Positions 1 through 12,745 of a stretch of 64,000 nt of DNA are shown in pieces. This stretch comes from Epiperipatus broadwayi. Its lineage: Eukaryota; Onychophora; Udeonychophora; Euonychophora; Peripatidae. A program made the position numbers and the translations under genes. Below the pieces are notes generated by a model. The model had not been told where the DNA came from, searched no databases, and worked only from the letters and a program-made list of their open reading frames with translations. Location: the NCBI GenBank assembly GCA_028023455.1, contig JAQFVV010006215.1, positions 12,503,473-12,567,472 of the forward strand, given 5' to 3'. Position 1 is the stretch's first letter, and each line of letters starts with the position of its first letter.

Positions 1-403
1 AATTATGACAAAGAATATATACAGGAAAAAAAAAGATATGGAAATAAATAAAAACAGTTATAAGCACTAAATATCTGGAATTTAAAAAATAATATAAAAA
101 GAATTAATGATAAAATAAAAATATATGATGAAAATTTTTCACAAGAGAATACCACATAGTCTTAAAAACGAAAGTGAAACATGCAATTAATTTATGAAGA
201 ATAAAACTCAAAAAAAAATAATGAAAGTTGTTATAGATAATTTTAAAAAATAAAAGCCTCAAGATGTAAATGCCATCTTGGTATTGGAAAAAAGGAATAA
301 AAATAAAATTATATCAATAACAGAAGTGATATAATAATATGTATAAAAACAAAATAATTCATACAATAGAATGTGAAACATGAAATTAATCTATGAAAAA
401 CAA
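1..403. repeat. Degenerate tandem repeat, monomer about 197 bp
   Basis: The block starting near 173 (GTGAAACATGCAATTAATTT) recurs near 370 (ATGTGAAACATGAAATTAAT). A third, more diverged unit begins near 568. Internal landmarks such as AATAATGAAA, GTTATAGA and CTCAAGAT keep the same order in each unit. The array runs into the direct repeat at 404-714. No coding potential is seen. Confidence 0.6.
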
Positions 404-714
404 AATTTAAAAAAATAATGAAATTGTTATAGACATTTTTTAACAATAAGTCTCAAGATATAAATGTCATTTTAATATTGAAAAGTTATTTCACAAATAA
501 GCATAAAAGATGATGATGTATACAAAAAACAGATATGATATGATAATGGTTATGGAAAACTATAAAAAAAAAACAAAAAAAAATAATAACAACATACAAT
601 TAAATCTATGATGAATAAAATTCAAAAAACTGATGGAATGTTTAAGGATATTTTTTTAAAAGGAAATGAAAAAATAAAGTAATTGTTAGCAGTTATATAC
701 CAAATATTTAATAT
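404..714. repeat. Direct repeat, left copy (pairs with 6893-7207)
   Basis: About 310 bp that matches 6893-7207 in the same orientation with only scattered differences, from ATTTAAAAAAATAATGAAAT to ACCAAATATTTAATAT. The copies lie 6.2 kb apart and flank the broken ORF at 3855-5543. They could be LTR-like ends, a segmental duplication, or one minisatellite array split by an insertion. The ends lack TG...CA and no primer-binding site is visible, so an LTR identity is not established. Confidence 0.75.
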
Positions 715-3044
715 TGTACCGGTCAAAATAGTATGCTCACTTAACAAGATTCAAATCCTAAGCAAAAGTACCTCGAATCCGATCATGCTCGAGATACCCA
801 GGTCTGGAGCAGTCCTGAATTCTAACCTATTTGCCTATTCTTCGAATCTCTGACCCAATGAACAATAATTCTGATGACACAGTAAAATTATTTTAAATCC
901 GTGCCCATAAGCAAAGCGGTAGAGCATAAGATCAGACTGATGATGATGATCGAGGTCAGAGTAGCCCAGTTATTACATTATTATAGTTATTTATTAATGC
1001 TAAGCTCTTAGCTAAAGAAAATAGTTCTAAATATTAACTAGAAAATAATAATTCAAAAACAAACCAGGATTTATATGAAATAGATATATTTATTAAATAT
1101 TAAACAAATGCATATATATATTACAAAAGATTTAGGAAACGTATGTATATTTTACCAAATAGTTTCACGCTTAGGACAATACTATTTATTTACAAGACTT
1201 GGGAATTTGTTGTATAAAATCCCCTCTATCACTCATTTAATAAATATAATTTTACAGATACAATTTTATAGTGTTTTATAACTTATGCGGAGTTAATAAG
1301 CTAATTAAAAAAAACTTTTGCTACGAAGCGTTGTGGATTCCAAAATTAAATATAAAAGATCGTGACAGTTTTAACAGTAAATAATTTATTTGATAACGGG
1401 CAAAATATATGATTTCAATTATGTATTTCTTATGAGAACCATTATTTAGACTTTTATTCGCATTGTTTGGCAAAGACGTCTTTTGAAAATAAGAAACAAA
1501 CAATACGCTTTATTTACGAGAGTAAGTTATGCAATCATTAATATAAATTAGATTTACGTCTATAGGAATCGATAACGGTTTTTAAAAGAAAGCATCTTAA
1601 CTCAATGAACTAAATGTATTTTTACGAAATGAATCATTATCTTTAACATATCATTGCGACTTACTAAAGGTTAGGCGGACGGTGAACAAATTAAAGAGCA
1701 GAGTAACGGTACTAGCATACAATAACGAAAGAAGGCCTCATGGCGATTGTGGATATTTTATCATTTTAAAAGAATATTTGAGACGAACTTAGATTGGATA
1801 TGCCCGCGCATTCTGGCAAAGCGATATCAAAGGAGAGGCTGAGTTTGAGACCCCAGATCATTATGTACTGCCATCCACAGCACTTAATCCTCATAAACTT
1901 TACGTTCCACAGAGAGTAGTGTCTCTAATTACGAACGATTTTGAAAAGTAGGACGGGAGCTTCAAGCTTTCGATGTCCCCAATAACAAAACAATCAAGAA
2001 ATGGAAAAGATAAAATATCAGAATAAAGAAAAGGTATGCCATCAACGTTTATATAATTTTATAATATTATTTAAAGTTTGGAAAATTGTCTAACCTCTTG
2101 TGCAATAATCTGTTTTTCAATTCTGAATCATTTAACAAATCATAATGAATAATAACTTTTATTTATATTATTAAGCTAATAAAATTTATATTTAAATTCA
2201 ATTCCCATATACGTATTAATTAAAGGTAGACTTTTATATTAGGTGTCGCAATCTTTTATAAAGGCAATTAAACAACAAAATAAAATAAGCATCCACAATA
2301 AAATACTTTTAGGTATACAACCAACCTAGCGAACGATTTCTATTTTAAATAAACAAATGAATGTAATTTTACTAATGAATTTAATTAAAGTCGTGAGATT
2401 GATTGATACCGACATATTAGAGAAAATAATATATATATTAAACAAAATAAGTTGTATACATTTAATTGAGCCGCATAAAGTTATATAAGCATAATTTAAG
2501 CGTGAAAACAACATATACATAAGGATTATAGAGAGAGAGTTTACGAACAAAACTAGCAAAACATCATAAATGGATCTATGAATTAATTTAGCTGCAAATT
2601 ATAAATCACCCGTGAATGTTCATATTAAGGCAGCTTTAAATTACATGATTTTACCTAAGATATCAGCATAGCATCAGGCAGGCAGGTTGGCACTTCTACG
2701 TCATCTCATATAGCCGGTAAGATGGAGTTGTACGGCTGGTAGACAGTTCTTCGAGAGAAGAAAAAGGTGCTAGATTCCACTACTCACGCTTCATCATGCA
2801 GAACTTGTGTTGGCTTCTTAAAAGTAATTAAACTCAACTGACTAAAAACTCCTCTGAACTTAACTAAAAACTGAAAGTAACCTAACTACTCCTTTTGTTC
2901 TGTGATTCCTTTTATAACATTTTAATACCGCCCAGAATGCAATTTCATATACCAACCCTATCTCTATAATCCCTTTAAAAACAACATTTAATTAACAACA
3001 TATTTTCAAAAGATAAGGCTCGAAATACCATTTTTAGCAATTTT
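715..3044. other. No recognisable gene; mixed unique and diverged repeat DNA
   Basis: The part near 720-990 is GC-richer than its surroundings and has tRNA-promoter-like words (GATTCAAATCC at ~750, AGCGGTAGAGC at ~915) and a (GATGAT) run at ~940, so it may be an old SINE or LINE tail. Segments 1660-2040 and 2660-2820 are also GC-richer and could hide short exons, but I find no convincing reading frame with splice sites. The remainder is simple AT-rich sequence. Confidence 0.4.
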
Positions 3045-3215
3045 AAATCATTCGACAACAACTGATAAACGATTTGTTTTCGATCTCAATTGCGATTGAC
3101 AATTTTAATCAAAGGCAACAAGCTGAATTCAAATCATTTGACAACAACTGATAAACGATTTGTTTTTTCGATTTTAATTAAGATTTATAAATTTTAATTA
3201 TAGACAACAATCTGA
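3045..3215. repeat. Two-unit tandem repeat, period 86 bp
   Basis: AAATCATTCGACAACAACTG at 3045 recurs with one difference at 3131, and both are followed by ATAAACGATTTGTTTT. The second unit degenerates after about 50 bp. Confidence 0.7.
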
Positions 3216-3854
3216 CTAGTGATAAAAATAATTTCAGTATTTCAAGCCTTCCCCATTTTTCTTTGTTGTTACATTCCAATAGTTTAAAATTACAATTATA
3301 TAAAGAAAATGTTTAGTTGTCAGCAATAAACATTAATAACATTATTGCTTCATTCATATATATATGCATCATGCACACTACTGTTTTACTTTACTAAATA
3401 AAAATTAATTTTACTAATTTCTCTAATGATTCGGCATACAGTGTGTGAGTGAATAGCATATATTTATAGCAAGGTCTGAATTGTGGACCCCTAGGAGGTT
3501 AGTCTAGATGGTGAAACATGAAGCATCGATGATGATTAGACATCGATTGCTTCATTCTTTCCAACTTAAAATGACAAAAAAAATCAATAAAAAAAAAATA
3601 CCTTAGTTGGAGTCTACTATCATTTTGGTGAGAAAAACAACCTTAATAAATGAGTAAAAAAAAAACTGCCTGTTATTTGAACCGTGTTTCTAGTACGGAA
3701 ATGACAAAAATCTTTCATTCATTTCTTCCTTGTTGCAACTTCTTATTACTTTAGATTTGGTGTAGGGATTCAAAACATGAGAATGTCCATGTGCATATTT
3801 TTTTATTGTCTTCAACTTTGTTTATCCATGGTTGATTCTTAGTTGTTGTTTTTT
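3216..3854. other. No gene seen
   Basis: AT-rich sequence leading into the 3' end of the broken minus-strand ORF at 3855. A few short in-frame stretches continue on the minus strand to about 3700, but I cannot show that they belong to that gene. Confidence 0.3.
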
Positions 3855-5543
3855 TTAATAATATTTTCCTGGATCTGAAGGTATATAAGGTTTATATGTA
3901 TGTCTTTGTAGATATCTTACGACCATATCAAAAGCAGTCACAATATTGTGCTTTGGTATATTATTATATTGTTCATTATTAAAAGGATCTTGCTTCAGAA
4001 GAATTTCTCTACCTTTCTGTGATCTAATGGCATCCATTATCACATATTCACTTTGGGAGTTGAGAAGTTTTTCTCCATTTTTTATGAAACTATTTCTTTC
4101 AACATATGTCCATGCTTTAAAACAAATTTTATCATTCCTGTTTAAAGAGTTCAGCTCCTCATCAATTTTGTTCTGGTCATATTTCATAAATAAATAATTA
4201 TGGGTTTTATTAAAATGAGCAGTGTTGTACACAACTAAAGATCTATCCACTTTCTTCATTTTCATATCAGGAGACCATTCAGCATCATTTCTAAACTTTT
4301 AACTTTGATGTCTTCATTAATCCTTTATCATCACTTTTCCACAGAACATCTTTGTAATTATTATGAAAATATAACTCAGAGTTATCAATTATAATTTCAG
4401 AAGATTTATCCAAAACAGTATGTATTGTTCTACTGATCACATTTTTCATGATCGATACAGCCACTCCATTTGAAGGTGCTAAACTGGTATCATAACTTTG
4501 AGATGGGCTGGCTTGCACTAGATTTGAAACCACCATTTCCTCAGTACTTTCTTCATCCTTAGCTAAATCTGCTAGAGTAAATCTTTGACTATGAGTAATC
4601 TCTGTCAAATCTAATTCTTTACATTTTTGTTGAGTAGAGTTGGCATTTGTATTCACTAACATAATCTCATGATGTTCCAACCTTATTTTAGTTGGTTGTG
4701 GTTCTGTGTCTTCTATTCCACTGTCTTTTAAAAGTGCTTCCATGAAAACTGTCTTATCTTTGGTTTCAGCACCAATATCCTCTGATCCGAAGGTGGAACT
4801 GTCTTCAAACCTTTCCAGTTCTCTTGTTTGGTTCACATCAGGTTTTCTATTTAGTTAGCATTCTGCTCCTCTGCAATATCTTCAATTTCATTCACTACTT
4901 TCATGTCTTCCATTACTGTGTTTTTCAAAATTGTGTTGGTGACTATTTCTGGTGATTCTGCATTTATTTTCCTTTTGTCATTCTGGTAATCTAGTTCCTG
5001 GTCTGACTTTAGGTCTCTTATGGCTTGTGGTAATTTGATTTCTGTCTCTTCATTTACTACCAGTTTCATGCTTCTTTTGAGCTGACTTGTTTCTTGTTGC
5101 AGATCCTTTATGGCTTTTATTTTTTTATTTTGGATTATGGCCATCCTTTCTTTCCAGTATCTTCGGTCTTCTCTCATTTCTTGGATGAAATCGATCATTT
5201 CTGCTGACCTGGACTCATGAGGCTTTCGCTCCTGGCGGGCTTTGGTTACATCAATAGTCTCTCTTTACTTCGTTACAGATACATCTTTGAAACCATCAGC
5301 TTGAATGTCCAAAGTAGTACTAATCTTATCAATATTTAATTCTATTCTTTTAATCTCAACAATCTCTCTTCTAAATTCCTTCATCATTTCCATCAATTCT
5401 GCATCTCTTTCTGCTTGGTCTCTTTCATCTTTCATCATTTGTTCTGCTCGGTCTTGATTTTGTTTCATCATTTCTTGCATGAGTTGCAAGATCTGCTTTT
5501 TTTGCTCTGGCGTCATTGCTCCTATGTTTTCTTCACAATTCAC
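3855..5543 (-). pseudogene. Broken ORF for a charged coiled-coil protein, probably repeat-borne
   Basis: Four successive minus-strand frames (5543-5265, 5198-4851, 4836-4291, 4265-3855) read as one protein of roughly 540-560 residues. They are separated by one in-frame TAA near 5264 and by frame changes near 4845 and 4280; in-frame coding continues across each break. The first ~90 residues are an Asp/Glu/Lys/Met-rich coiled coil (for example QMMKDERDQAERDAELMEMM). The middle is acidic and Ser/Thr-rich. The last ~135 residues are basic-aromatic and end HTYKPYIPSDPGKYY. No zinc knuckle, protease or RT motif is present. A Gag-like N-terminal coiled coil between direct repeats suggests an LTR-type retroelement, but a decayed cellular gene or a LINE ORF1 is equally possible. 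I do not recognise the family. The length of open frame relative to the AT-rich background is the main support for past coding. Confidence 0.55.
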
Positions 5544-6284
5544 TTTTGTTTTTCTTTTGAAAGATAGTCAATTTTAAATGTCTCTGCGAAATATATTTTA
5601 ATATTTTGATTTAAAATTTTTATTTTATGTTTAACGTATTGTCTCTTGTAATCGTTTGAAAATAAGGCTAGCTTCTTTCTTCTTTTATTTTGCTTTAAAC
5701 ATATTGTCACTTCTAATTATTTGAAAATAAGGCTTGTTTCTTTCTTCTTTTATTTTATTCAGGATATACACCTCTCTCCCTCCTCTCTACAACTGTCTTC
5801 ATTTTGACTTTTTTTTTTTGTTGCTGCTGACTGCTGCTGATAACAGGAAAAAATATTTGATCATAACATGTATGTGTATGATCTATTGGAATTCAACTCC
5901 CTTGCTGCTTGACTTTTGGTTGTTTTTCTGCACCTATAATAGACTCTTACAAAAAAAATTGATTAGTGATTTGTTTCAGCAATATCATATATGTTTGCTC
6001 ATTACAATTATACATGGCAAAATAGTGGAAAATAATTAAACTCTCTCTCAACCTAACATCCTGGTTTGAACTCATTTTGACACGTAGTTTATTATATTAC
6101 TATTGGCACATTTATATGGCACCAGCCAACAGGATATAACAAAAAACAATTCCAAATACATCTGGGCTACTCAACTAGTAAATATAAATAAGTATTTGTT
6201 ACACACTATAAACTCTATTACATATATAATCTAAAGAAAATACACTAAATATGACATATACCTTGTTACAATTTCAAGGTTTAT
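5544..6284. repeat. Low-complexity upstream flank with a 69-bp tandem duplication
   Basis: Between about 5622 and 5757 a unit ending TTTCTTCTTTTATTTT occurs twice; both copies contain TTTGAAAATAAGGCT. The rest, to 6284, is AT-rich with no supported gene. The open frame at 5734-6039 is T-rich low complexity and is not accepted as coding. Confidence 0.5.
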
Positions 6285-6790
6285 AACTTATGGCTGAAGT
6301 ACATGGGTTTTATTTATAAACATTTTCATTTTTGCATAGATAACATAAGAAACACATTTTATATATTTATAAAACCAGATACAAAAAAAATTCACTTATG
6401 GGTGAAATACATGGGTTTTATTTGCAAAACATTTTTATTTCCACGTATATAACATAAGAAACACATTTTATATATTTATAAAACCAGATACAGAAAAAAA
6501 AAATCACTTATGGTTGTAACACATGGGTTTTACTTGCAAAACATTTTCATTTTCGCGTATATTACATAAGAAATACATTTTATATATTTGTAAAACCAGA
6601 TACAGAAAAAATTCACTTATGGTTGTAACACATGGGTATCAAAATTCTTTTCCTTTTTAAAAACAAGATTTTTACATTTGTAGACTATAAACATAGAAAA
6701 ACAATATTTTTCTATAGTTGCAAAACCAGCTACAACAAAAACCATTTACATTTATGGTTGCAACACATGGACATTGGTTTTTATCTAAAA
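6285..6790. repeat. Minisatellite, period about 118 bp, ~4 copies
   Basis: The phrase CACTTATGG(T/G)(T/G)G...ACATGGGTTTTA, then AACATTTTCATTT, then ATAACATAAGAAACACATTT and AAAACCAGATACA, repeats at about 6287, 6398, 6510 and 6617, with a diverged fifth unit near 6750. The array lies upstream of the broken coiled-coil ORF. Confidence 0.85.
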
Positions 6791-6892
6791 TTTTCACATT
6801 TTATGTATATAAAATCAGAAAACAAACTCGGGTAGGAAGGAGACATATCTATCATCAATGATCTCTTACAACCTTATTTTTTTTAAAAACAC

Positions 6893-7207
6893 ATTTAAAA
6901 AAATAATGAAATTGTTATAGACACTTTTTAACAATAAGTTTCAAGATATAAATGTCATTTTAATATTGAAAAGTTATTTCAGAAATAGACATAAAAGATG
7001 ATAATGTATACAAAAAACAGATATGATATGATAATGGTTATGGAAAACTATAAAAAAAAAAAAACAAAACAAAAAATAATAACAACATACAATTAAATCT
7101 ATGATGAATAAAATTCAAAAAACTGATGAAATGTTTAAAGATATTTTTTTAAAAGGAAATGAAAAAATAAAGTAATAGTTAGCAGTTATATACCAAATAT
7201 TTAATAT
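6893..7207. repeat. Direct repeat, right copy (pairs with 404-714)
   Basis: Near-identical to 404-714 in the same orientation, starting at ATTTAAAAAAATAATGAAAT and ending ACCAAATATTTAATAT. The flanking sequence differs on both sides of each copy, so the boundaries are sharp. Confidence 0.75.
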
Positions 7208-9630
7208 GAATATGGCAGTTTTCTGGAAGAAGAAAATTGTGGAATTTTAAATGCCAGGAAAAAAAAACCCCAATTACAATTACAGACATATCAGTTTCAA
7301 ATATATCATAAAGAATCAACAGAGAATTTTGGAATTGAGCTAGTCAAATAAATAAACAGAATTTAACAGCAATTACAACTTAGTAAATCTGCGTGTAAGT
7401 TGAGTAATTTCTTGATCAATGTTATTAAAACAAAAAAAAAATTACCCTATTTTTATTATATATTAAGATATAATCATCACGCTTTCATTTTTAAACATAT
7501 GGATATAAAAGAAAACACAGAAAATAAAATACAGATCGAATAATTGTAATAATAAAAATATTTAAAAATTATACAAGTATTTTCTTTATAGGTGTTTATA
7601 TTATACATAAGGAATATTTATTGCATTTTGCTAATTAATTAAAAATCTGAACACAAAATATTTTAATAAATTAAGCTTTAAATTTGTAAAAACATTTTTC
7701 TCATAATAAATTTAGCTTTCTTAATAGTAGCAAGAAATTAAACTTTTTATAAAATAGATTTTGTAATTGAAAAAAAAAAAACAAAGCAAAAAATGTTATT
7801 TCTATTCATTCAACAAATTCTGATAAAGTCATTAAAAGGAATAATCATATAGTTAAATTCAAGAAGAATCATGGTGAGTTGCACAAAGAAGAGTTACAAT
7901 TTAGATGCTTTAAAAATTAGTTTTTATTAGTAGAAGACAGTAAATTGAAGCTACAAAACTGAGAAAACATAGTGAGACTGTTAGGATCACAAGTCATCAT
8001 ATGAGAGACTTGATTATCATAAGAACTCGGCAGCAAATCTGCCTGATAAATACTTGCTAATATATTATACCGAGGGCTAACAGATTATTTTATTAACAAC
8101 ATTCCAAAAAGTTCAGCAAGAAAATTAACTACTGGATTAATTTGCAAGCTAAAAATCTTCAATATTAACCCTTAAATAATTACACTATCTACTAATATTT
8201 TATATTACAGGAAAATATTTCAGTAAAACATAGTTAAACAACTCTTGACTTTGGAGCAAGAATCTACATTTTAACTTTTGCTTAATCTTATCATCGAAAA
8301 AAACAAAATATGCAATGAGCAAAAATCATCTTTCTAATAGTAGGAATCATAGAAAGATAGCTTTTTGAAAAATAAAAAAAAATTTGTCATGGATTTATTT
8401 CGTTTACAACAGAATTAAACGTAAATTTGTTACTAAATTAATACATCTAGTAGTTTATTTCTTAATATCCGCTATAAAGAAAAATCAGCTATTATAAAAG
8501 AAAAATCAGCTATCATAAAAGAAAAAAATATTAATGAAATCTTTGTTGCTTGAACTTTTTTTTTTTTTTAAAAAAAATGAAGCCATCATAAATCTATCAA
8601 ATTCTAATCTAAAAATTAAAATTGCATTTAAAATATTACAAAATATAGACTAAAGGAAGGCATTAACATCTTGGCATGATGATTTCTGCTTAACATTATA
8701 ATTTAATTTGTTAGCTTATATTTTTAAAAATTAAATATATTAAAATAAAATCATATTGTAATTATGTATATTTGTGTTTAAATAAGTGTTATACAAATAT
8801 TTTGTAAAAATAATCATAAATATTTTAAATTATGAAAGCCTTCAATTTTTTCCTTATTTTTTTATTAACAGTAGATAGATGTATATAATTAATTCTGCCA
8901 ATGATATTTTGTAGCAAGAATTAATAATTAAAATTAATTTAAGATAGTTATTGAATTAAAAAAGGCAAAATGGAAAAATTACACTTACTAAATCAAAACT
9001 TTTTAATAATTTTTTTATATAAGAATATGAAAAATCACCAATCTTTGTCACTGCACTGCCTCTCTTTCAAGAATGTGTATTGCATAAAATATTTTTCATA
9101 ATCTTGGTAGTTAATGTACAAATAAAACCTGTATCTTTTACAATGAAAATACCAATATAACACCATTAGATTCATATGGATATATTAAAAACAAGCAATA
9201 CAACATCATATGCATCACAAAATTAACTATTTTTGTAATATATATTTAATAGAAAACTAAATAGCTTAAATGATTTGAGTGCAATGTATGGAAATTATCA
9301 ATTAATAATTAGTTATTTATTCTAATTACATATTTCGACTTTAGAAAACTACTTTTTATTTAAACATGCCAAAACTTCAATAAGATTAATCAAAACAATA
9401 TCTTTTTTAAATTTGATATTTTTTGGTGATTTTCAAATTTTATCCAAGGCAATTAAATGATATAACTGTTATTAATATATAATTATAATGTTCATTGCTC
9501 AGAAGAAAATATATGACAAATGAATAGTTCAACTTAATTGGACAGATTTTCCTTTTATTTTCTTCTAACAAGAATCGATTCATAAATTTTAAACATTCTG
9601 AATCAGCTAGTCTTATTTTACAGCTAACTT
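7208..9630. other. AT-rich DNA, nothing recognised
   Basis: Poly-A/T rich sequence with short ORFs only. I found no hammerhead core, TIR, RT motif or conserved exon on either strand. It may be intergenic or intronic. Confidence 0.4.
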
Positions 9631-9760
9631 TGACTGAAACACACAGGCTTATAATATACCTGTGTTTATATATTGAAACAGAAACCTTCCAATCTCTTAC
9701 CGTTTCACCATCAACCTAATGACCTACTCGTCTGAACTAGGTTCGAACCTATCTTAAATG
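9631..9760. repeat. Fragment of the ribozyme-repeat junction plus a B-box-like word
   Basis: ACTGAAACACACAGGCTTAT followed by AATATACCTGTGTTTATATA matches the monomer junction at ~13184-13220 and the fragment at ~51745. CACAGG...CCTGTG forms a small hairpin. Just downstream, AGGTTCGAACCT (~9740) resembles a pol III B box. Confidence 0.6.
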
Positions 9761-12537
9761 TAAAAATGTTATATATAAGTCGAGCAGGAAAACTTTGTTA
9801 TCATAGCCACTTAAATGGCATCATCCATTTACATACGAAAATACGCTATAATTAGACAGGTTTGATAAAATTATAGCATAGTAATGCTCATAATTTATTA
9901 TAAAATGTTTTATTAATTTTCAGTCAATTCTTAATTATATTCGCTATGATATTCGTATGTGGATGGATAATTTAAACCTTGGAATAACGGCAAAATGATT
10001 TATATATATATTTAAGTTTAAATAAAAAAGATATAATGTGAAACATTTTTCTTTAAAATATATTTAACGGTTTTCTGATTTAATGTTTTACATATATAAT
10101 TGAAACTAAAGTATTTTCTTTAAATTTGCTTTTTTTTTTTAAAACAAATAATATTGGGAAAGAAAATATGTTAAAAATTATTTATTTCAATAAAATAAAA
10201 ATCCGTTTATAATTAAAAATGAGAATTTTGTGTAAACAAGAAATCAATTAGTGACCGCACCCGGGTAAATGTAAAATCTGTTTACAGATTGATTTTGGTT
10301 TCAACAAAAGACTTTATCATTAAATCAGAATATCGTTCCTTCTGCTAAGCTTTAACATTTTATAACACCTAAAAAGGAATTTAATTAATGAAACTTAATC
10401 AAATTATATAATTTATATATTTTAATAATTTTTTAAGTAAATTAAATATAACACCTCGGAGACTTTATCAGTAGTAAAAATTAGATTATATTATTTTGTT
10501 TTAATTAAAAGTCAATTGGTCCCGAGGCAAACGAAATTTCAAAAAGGTGTTAAGGTTTAGTAAAAATATATAAATAGGCCTTATTTTAAGCGGGAGGATA
10601 CTCCATCTTGCTTTTGAAGAGCTGTTAATATCAGAAGTTATAAATTGTTTAATTTTACCATGTCTGGCTAAAGTCAGGCAAAATTTTGCTGCCGTTCCCG
10701 TGATGGAACGCCGAAGTTCAATCCATCCAATGCCGAAGCAACAACCAACAAGCTTATACCAAATAAAAGATGCCATAAGCCGCTAAAAAAGACTTGCCTT
10801 CATTCCAACACCATTTTAAAATCGTCTCCCAACTAAACAGAACATGCCATAAGCCGCCAAAGAGTAACTTCGTTCCAGCTCGAATATCTCCAGTTCAGCT
10901 ATAGGAGAACTGTCTTAATATTACTAAAATAGCAGAGCTCTGTGTGAATTTCAAAACAATCATTATTTCTTCAAAATCAGGTTAGCTAACCATATTATTG
11001 TAACTTCTTTCTAAATGGTTTTCTAAATAATAGTTAAATTCTATAAAATGTAATACTTTTGTAAATTTTTCTTGATTAATTCAATATTTTTGCTATATAA
11101 CTTAATCACTGCCGTATATTTGCTTTCCTTTTGATTATTTTAATAATTATTAGTTATACCTACGTTTCGAAACGGCATGCATTTAATTACCAAATATGTT
11201 TTTTTAAAAGATATAATTTAAAACCTTTGAATTATTCGTTATTATAGTGTCATTTCGTGCGCTGTTTCGAAAACCTAATTTCTAAATAGCGGCGACCCGA
11301 TTGTGCTCGTTGTTATTTAGTCATTTATTAATTAATTAATATAAATATAAAATGTAGCTTTTCAACCTTTAATTATTATGTTACTAAAGATTAAACTAGC
11401 CTGGAGTATAATCATAAGTATATTTTTGTAGTAAAGTATTCGTAAGTCCCTTATTAAATATACTTCCTTTTAGAAGTTTAGTAGTTATAGATAACTAAAG
11501 AGATTGAACGGGATAAAGCAAAGTTTGTATATATATATTCCCGTCAATAGCATATCGTATTTCTCATGCTACAGAAGAGTTGGCTCTTTTGATCAAGCTG
11601 ATGATCTAATGTTCATTTGATGTATAGTATTTAAGTTATGATATACCTCGGCTTGGCGGATGTGGAATTTATTAATACTTTATCGTTATGCTGTTTTTTT
11701 TTTATATATACATAAGATGGAGCCACGGTAAGTCCAGCCCATCTTCCTCTTTTATGGGTAGTGCAGTAGCGAAGTCTGAGCTACGGGCCAGATTAGCACG
11801 TAAGTCCCCCACTTCTTATGAACCAAATAAAGGTTCCCTTTTAGCAGCATGACGACCGGTAATTGGGTAAACCGGTGTTTGTCACGAAAACCCTAAAACT
11901 ATTCTTCCATCCGCAGAGCAACTTTATTATTATATTTTACTTGTGCCTAGCATATTAGTAAAATCATTATAGCCAACTCTGCCTCCCTAATATGCAATCT
12001 TCGGCATTGAACCGAAGCATTCTTGAAAACCCGTTCGATCTAAAGCTATCTGGGATGCTTTATATGCCCATATTTAATATAAAAATTTATTCTAAACACA
12101 TGTATTATTAAGCTTCACTCCAGACTTGGTTTGATTTCAGGTATAATAGCCACTCGAACTGATTATAAAAGGACATAACTAATAAGTGAATGTAGTGATT
12201 AGTTGTATAGCATGATATTTGTTTCCATTAAATAATAGCCACAAATCTATTTGCCAACGTACCAATTATTGTTTAAATGGCCTAGAGTAATGTCACTTAA
12301 TGCCTGCGTGCATTTGCCAACAATAATGTTAGATCAAGATACATACGAAATTTGTCAATAAATATATTTTATAATTCATTATCTATTAGTTTCTGTCTCA
12401 TTATTAAATCAATCCAATTCACTAATTGCCCATAGTTATTCCTTAGTAAAACCCCTATTAACCAAATATATTAGATGGAATCTTTGGAATGTCTTTAGTA
12501 TTAAGTTGTTTATACATATATAAGTCCATGAGTCTTA
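9761..12537. other. No supported gene; one small inverted repeat and a weak minus-strand ORF
   Basis: An imperfect inverted repeat pairs ~9821-9858 with ~9933-9972 (CATACGAA...CGCTATAATT against AATATATTCGC...TTCGTATG-like). A 91-codon ATG-started minus-strand frame at 10776-10501 lies in slightly CpG-richer DNA; its product matches nothing I know and I do not call it. ATGCCATAAGCCGC repeats ~75 bp apart at ~10770 and ~10845. Stretches 11700-12060 and 10600-10900 are GC-richer without an identified function. Confidence 0.3.
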
Positions 12538-12745
12538 TTGTTTTCTCCGATTTGCTAGCGGGCCGGATTAAGAATTAATTCTCATGTGCCATCATTGTTA
12601 TGTCGTCCATTAAGTGTTTGACCTGGGGCTTGGAGAGTGGGTTCGAATCCGGGCTGGTCCCTGACCAAAATCTCGGGCTCGACTGGGTTTGGAGTACATT
12701 TTGTGAGTTCCAGCTCGTGTTAGATGGATAAGCATGTTGTGACCG
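12538..12745 (+). repeat. SINE-like repeat with pol III B-box, copy 1
   Basis: GTGGGTTCGAATCCGGGC near 12648 contains a perfect B-box match (GGTTCGAATCC). The same ~200-bp sequence, diverged, is at 23638-23850 with GGATTCGAACTTGGG at the equivalent place. The shared 3' end includes GTGTTAG, CATGTTNTGACCG and ACAATAT. No cloverleaf forms around the B box, so this is a tRNA-derived or tRNA-like SINE rather than a tRNA gene. Its 3' end runs directly into the ribozyme repeat. Confidence 0.6.

Noticed and set aside
930-965. Hammerhead at ACTGATGATGATGATCGAGG
   Set aside because: CTGATGA arises from a GAT repeat; there is no stem II and no GAAA at the required distance.
5734-6039. 101-codon plus-strand ORF upstream of the minisatellite
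   Set aside because: T-rich low-complexity translation with no domain, antisense to the repeat region.
6285-6790. CRISPR array
   Set aside because: The units are ~118-bp contiguous tandem repeats without unique spacers in a eukaryotic genome; this is a minisatellite.
12620-12670. tRNA gene suggested by GTGGGTTCGAATCCGGGC
   Set aside because: No acceptor, D or anticodon stems fold around the B box, and a diverged copy at 23.7 kb shows that it is a dispersed repeat.
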